Source of the DNA: Campylobacterota bacterium
GTDB lineage: Bacteria; Campylobacterota; Campylobacteria; Campylobacterales; Sulfurovaceae
Direction of reading: 5' to 3'
Length of the DNA stretch: 5,748 nucleotides
Assembly (NCBI GenBank): GCA_015488875.1
Contig: WFMX01000274.1
Span: 1 to 5,748, forward strand
Shown here in pieces: positions 3,106-5,748 of this stretch. Under the pieces are notes generated by a model that saw nothing but the letters and a program-made list of their open reading frames with translations, searched no databases and was not told the DNA's origin. Position 1 is the first letter of the stretch. The number at the start of each line of letters is the position of its first letter. A program made the position numbers and the translations under genes.

Positions 3106-5748
3106 CTAATGTTTCAACCTCTTGCCATTTAAAAATGTATACAATACAGGTAGGTATATGAGGTTTAGTATCGTTCCCCATGCTAGACCAAAACCTAGTG
3201 ATATGGCTAGTGGCTGAAATATCACTGCTTGTCCTGAGGGAAAGAATATAAGTGTCGATAGCCCTACTAGAGTAGTGATGGATGTCAGGACTATAGGGCG
3301 AAATCGTTTGGCGGATAGTCTATATATATCCTCTAAGTTTTTAGCTGACTTTAGAGTGACCAACATGATGATGCCATCATTTATCACCACTCCTGAGAGA
3401 CCCAATATCCCCACTAGTGACGGCATACCTATGTTGACACCCAATGCCATATGACCCACCATCACACCCAAAAATGAGAATGGTATCACAGATAGTAGTA
3501 CGAATGAGTCTCTAAAGGAGTTGAAGAGATATAGCATAGATAGCAGTATGAGTATAAGTGCAAGTGCCGAGGCGGAGAGCATATCGTTTTTTAGCTCGGC
3601 TCTCTTCTCCCTCTCGCCTTTCTGCACTATCTCTATGCCACTCTCTCTGATTTTGTCTAGCGTAGGTTTCAGTACCGACAACACCTCATCAGCCGTGACC
3701 ACCTTAGGATCAATGTTTGCAAATAGGTAGAAGTTTGTCACTCCATTATCTTTGGTCACCTTCTCAAATGCTTTGATGTGGTGGAACTCTACTATATCTC
3801 GCAAGGCTACGCTACTGCCATCAGCCAACATTATCTGCGTATCCTCCAGCTGCGATAGGTCATCTCTCTGTAGGCTCTGTATCTTTATCTCTAGCAGACC
3901 CTCTTTGTTGAATGTAGTGGATATCTTTCGTGATAGATATAGATCTGCTAGGTTCTTGCCTATATTTGCCTCATCTACACCTAGTGACTCTCCATACTGG
4001 TTTATCTCTAGCTTTATCTCATCTATGCCAAACTGTATATTGTCCGTGACATTGAGTATGCCTGAAATGCTATTCATCTGCTCTTCTAAAAGATTGACAG
4101 CCTTTATGATCGCTTGATGGTCTGAGGATATGAGTCCTATCTTGATATCTGCTTTTATCGGTCCTACCTTTTTTTGTACTATGGATAGATCGCGTAGCTT
4201 ATACCTTTTTGTGTAGTTTTGCTCCTTTAGGTACTTGGCTATATCTTTGGATATATCGCTAGATTTGCTAGTTCTGCTACGATTGGCAGGGTCGTAGTAG
4301 AAAGATAAGTATGGTGTGACATATTTGTCTACTACATTTTGTGCTTTGAGCTTCTCTAGCTCTAAGGTGATATCTCCTACATATGGATATGTCTCACTAT
4401 TGGAGGCACTATCTCGCCTATATCCTGCTACAGAGCCTACATGTTTGATGTGAAATCTATCTCTCTGTAGATAAAAGTCATTTTGTATATCCCTAAGTAT
4501 ATCATTCATCATCTCTAGGCTTGTATTGACATCGGCTTTGAGTGCCACATGTATAGTCTGCGAGTCAAAGCGTGGAAACATTTGAAACTTACTAGCCTTT
4601 AGTGCAAAGATAGAGAGTAAGGGAACTACCAGTATAAACATAAATAGAAAGCCTTTTTTGTGTCTCATAATGTGATGTATCACTAGGCTATATATATGAT
4701 TTACCCTATCCCATGAGAGGGTTTTGTGTTTGGCAGATAGAGTATGAGCAGCATGTATAGGCAGAAATATAAATGACTCCATCAAAGAAGCTAACACCAA
4801 TATAGATACCGCTATAGGTATGAGCTTCATCACTTCACCCATCTTGCCAGATATCATCAAGGCAGGTATGAAAGCAAAGAGTGTAGTGAGTGAAGCTATC
4901 ACTACAGGTTTTGCCATCTCCTTGGCTCCCAATATAGCCGCCTCCTTTGCTTCGTAACCCTTCTCTATATATTGCTGTATGTTTTCACTCACCACTATAG
5001 CATCATCGACTATGATACCTAGGGCTAGAAGCACACCTATGAGAGATATCATGTTGATACTGTAGCCAAAGAGATATAGAGTAGATGCACCTATGAGAAA
5101 TGATGTAGGTATGCCAAGTGCTATGATAAAAGCCATTCTTGCATTGATGAGTAGTGCCACTAGGAGAGATATGATGATGAGTCCTAGTAGGATATTGGAT
5201 ATCACTATATTGAGTCTATCTTTTATCTTCTCCGACCTATCGCTATGGATGAAAGCCTCTACCTTTGGATTGTCACGGTTAAATCGCTCTAGCCTCCGCT
5301 CCACCTCTCTGCTCAACTCTATAGCATTGCCTTTGTCGTCTTGTTTGACCACTAGATTGAGTGCGACCTTTTTGTCCATCAAAAATAGAGTCTTTGCATC
5401 TTCGTAATGTTTGGTGATATTGGCTATATCTTTGAGGTAGATACTCTTGCCCTCTATATTGATACGCATATCTTGCCACTCTTTGGCACTCTTTTTTCCA
5501 TTGGCAGTAGATAGATAGAAGTAGCCTCTACGGTTATCTTCTATCTTGCCCAATGGATAGATGAATGATAGCCTACCTAGGATAGATATGATCTTGTCAC
5601 TCCGTAGTCCATATGCTTTGATCTTCTCCGTATCTAGCTCTATGTCATAAAAGATATCAGAGTCGCCATATATCTCTACTTCCGATATATGTTTTATGGG
5701 ACTGATACTCTCTTTGAGCCTCTTTGCCATCTTTTTTATATCTCGCAA
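3106..5748 (-). CDS. RND-family efflux permease (AcrB type), N-terminus outside window
   Basis: This proton-driven inner-membrane pump subunit belongs to the resistance-nodulation-division superfamily and normally works as a trimer with a periplasmic adaptor and a TolC-type outer-membrane channel. The 880 visible residues are open up to the window edge, where the first codon is TTG with no start signal; by alignment to AcrB about 150-160 residues are missing (transmembrane helix 1 and the first porter subdomain). Visible order: porter region 1-175, transmembrane helices 2-6 (about 181-330), helix 7 (364-384), second porter/docking region (385-715), helices 8-12 (about 721-874), stop. The proton-relay aspartates are present in helix 4 (GIIVDDAIVVSEN, D248-D249, equal to AcrB D407/D408). 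R815 and T822 in RFRPIVLTS match AcrB R971 and T978. AcrB K940 is replaced by N790 in GVVINDGII, as in many AcrB relatives outside the classic drug pumps. The substrate cannot be told. A membrane-fusion-protein gene probably lies upstream, beyond the right edge. Confidence 0.95.
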   Translation of the reverse strand: MRDIKKMAKRLKESISPIKHISEVEIYGDSDIFYDIELDTEKIKAYGLRSDKIISILGRLSFIYPLGKIEDNRRGYFYLSTANGKKSAKEWQDMRINIEGKSIYLKDIANITKHYEDAKTLFLMDKKVALNLVVKQDDKGNAIELSREVERRLERFNRDNPKVEAFIHSDRSEKIKDRLNIVISNILLGLIIISLLVALLINARMAFIIALGIPTSFLIGASTLYLFGYSINMISLIGVLLALGIIVDDAIVVSENIQQYIEKGYEAKEAAILGAKEMAKPVVIASLTTLFAFIPALMISGKMGEVMKLIPIAVSILVLASLMESFIFLPIHAAHTLSAKHKTLSWDRVNHIYSLVIHHIMRHKKGFLFMFILVVPLLSIFALKASKFQMFPRFDSQTIHVALKADVNTSLEMMNDILRDIQNDFYLQRDRFHIKHVGSVAGYRRDSASNSETYPYVGDITLELEKLKAQNVVDKYVTPYLSFYYDPANRSRTSKSSDISKDIAKYLKEQNYTKRYKLRDLSIVQKKVGPIKADIKIGLISSDHQAIIKAVNLLEEQMNSISGILNVTDNIQFGIDEIKLEINQYGESLGVDEANIGKNLADLYLSRKISTTFNKEGLLEIKIQSLQRDDLSQLEDTQIMLADGSSVALRDIVEFHHIKAFEKVTKDNGVTNFYLFANIDPKVVTADEVLSVLKPTLDKIRESGIEIVQKGEREKRAELKNDMLSASALALILILLSMLYLFNSFRDSFVLLSVIPFSFLGVMVGHMALGVNIGMPSLVGILGLSGVVINDGIIMLVTLKSAKNLEDIYRLSAKRFRPIVLTSITTLVGLSTLIFFPSGQAVIFQPLAISLGFGLAWGTILNLIYLPVLYTFLNGKRLKH

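Noticed and set aside
3521..5407. Several plus-strand frames of 69-121 codons inside the RND gene
   Set aside because: They are antisense to a well-conserved coding sequence and are Ser-, Leu- and Met-rich shadows of it. None shows a domain or ribosome binding site of its own.
5737..5748. TTG at the right edge as a true start of the RND permease
   Set aside because: The frame is open to the window edge, and alignment to AcrB shows about 150-160 residues including helix 1 are missing. The TTG is almost certainly an internal leucine codon, and the gene is cut by the window.

Overview
The window is an AT-rich stretch of bacterial chromosome that looks like Campylobacterota (Epsilonproteobacteria), most probably a free-living sulfur-metabolising relative of Sulfurovum or Sulfurimonas. 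That placement is inferred from protein style and codon use: a lipoprotein and a LysR regulator of types familiar from that group, an exported DsrE-like sulfur protein, and heavy use of ATA, AGA and CTA codons. It does not come from a database match. No RNA gene, insertion sequence, CRISPR array or phage gene was seen.

Layout, left to right. Bases 1-90 are a leader with a TATAAT box and a small hairpin. Bases 91-834 (+) encode a secreted lipoprotein with a Gly/Pro/Gln-rich tail built from nested 24-bp and 33-bp DNA repeats. A spacer with a 10-bp-stem hairpin and an extended -10 box leads to 981-1451 (+), a small exported DsrE/DsrF-like protein with one conserved-looking cysteine. The next spacer holds a perfect 15-bp palindrome with T-N11-A spacing, an extended -10 and a second inverted repeat, and precedes 1576-2478 (+), a full-length LysR-type regulator. 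On the minus strand, converging on lysR, are a small four-helix membrane protein of unknown function (2520-2909) with its own promoter and a structured-looking leader, and the 3' five-sixths of an RND (AcrB-type) efflux permease (3106-5748) whose N-terminus lies beyond the right edge.

How they may work together: the three plus-strand genes are separated by 124-146 bp gaps, each with a plausible promoter, so they look like single-gene units rather than an operon. The LysR protein probably regulates itself through the palindrome in front of it; whether it also controls the dsrE-like gene cannot be read from this window. The RND permease would normally follow a membrane-fusion-protein gene, which would lie to the right of the window. 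The small membrane protein may or may not be read through from it.

No clearly new multi-gene system is visible. The points most worth a second look are the exported DsrE-like protein beside an apparently autoregulated LysR gene, the repeat-tailed lipoprotein, the leader of the small membrane protein, and a strong avoidance of the isoleucine codon ATT in favour of ATA.
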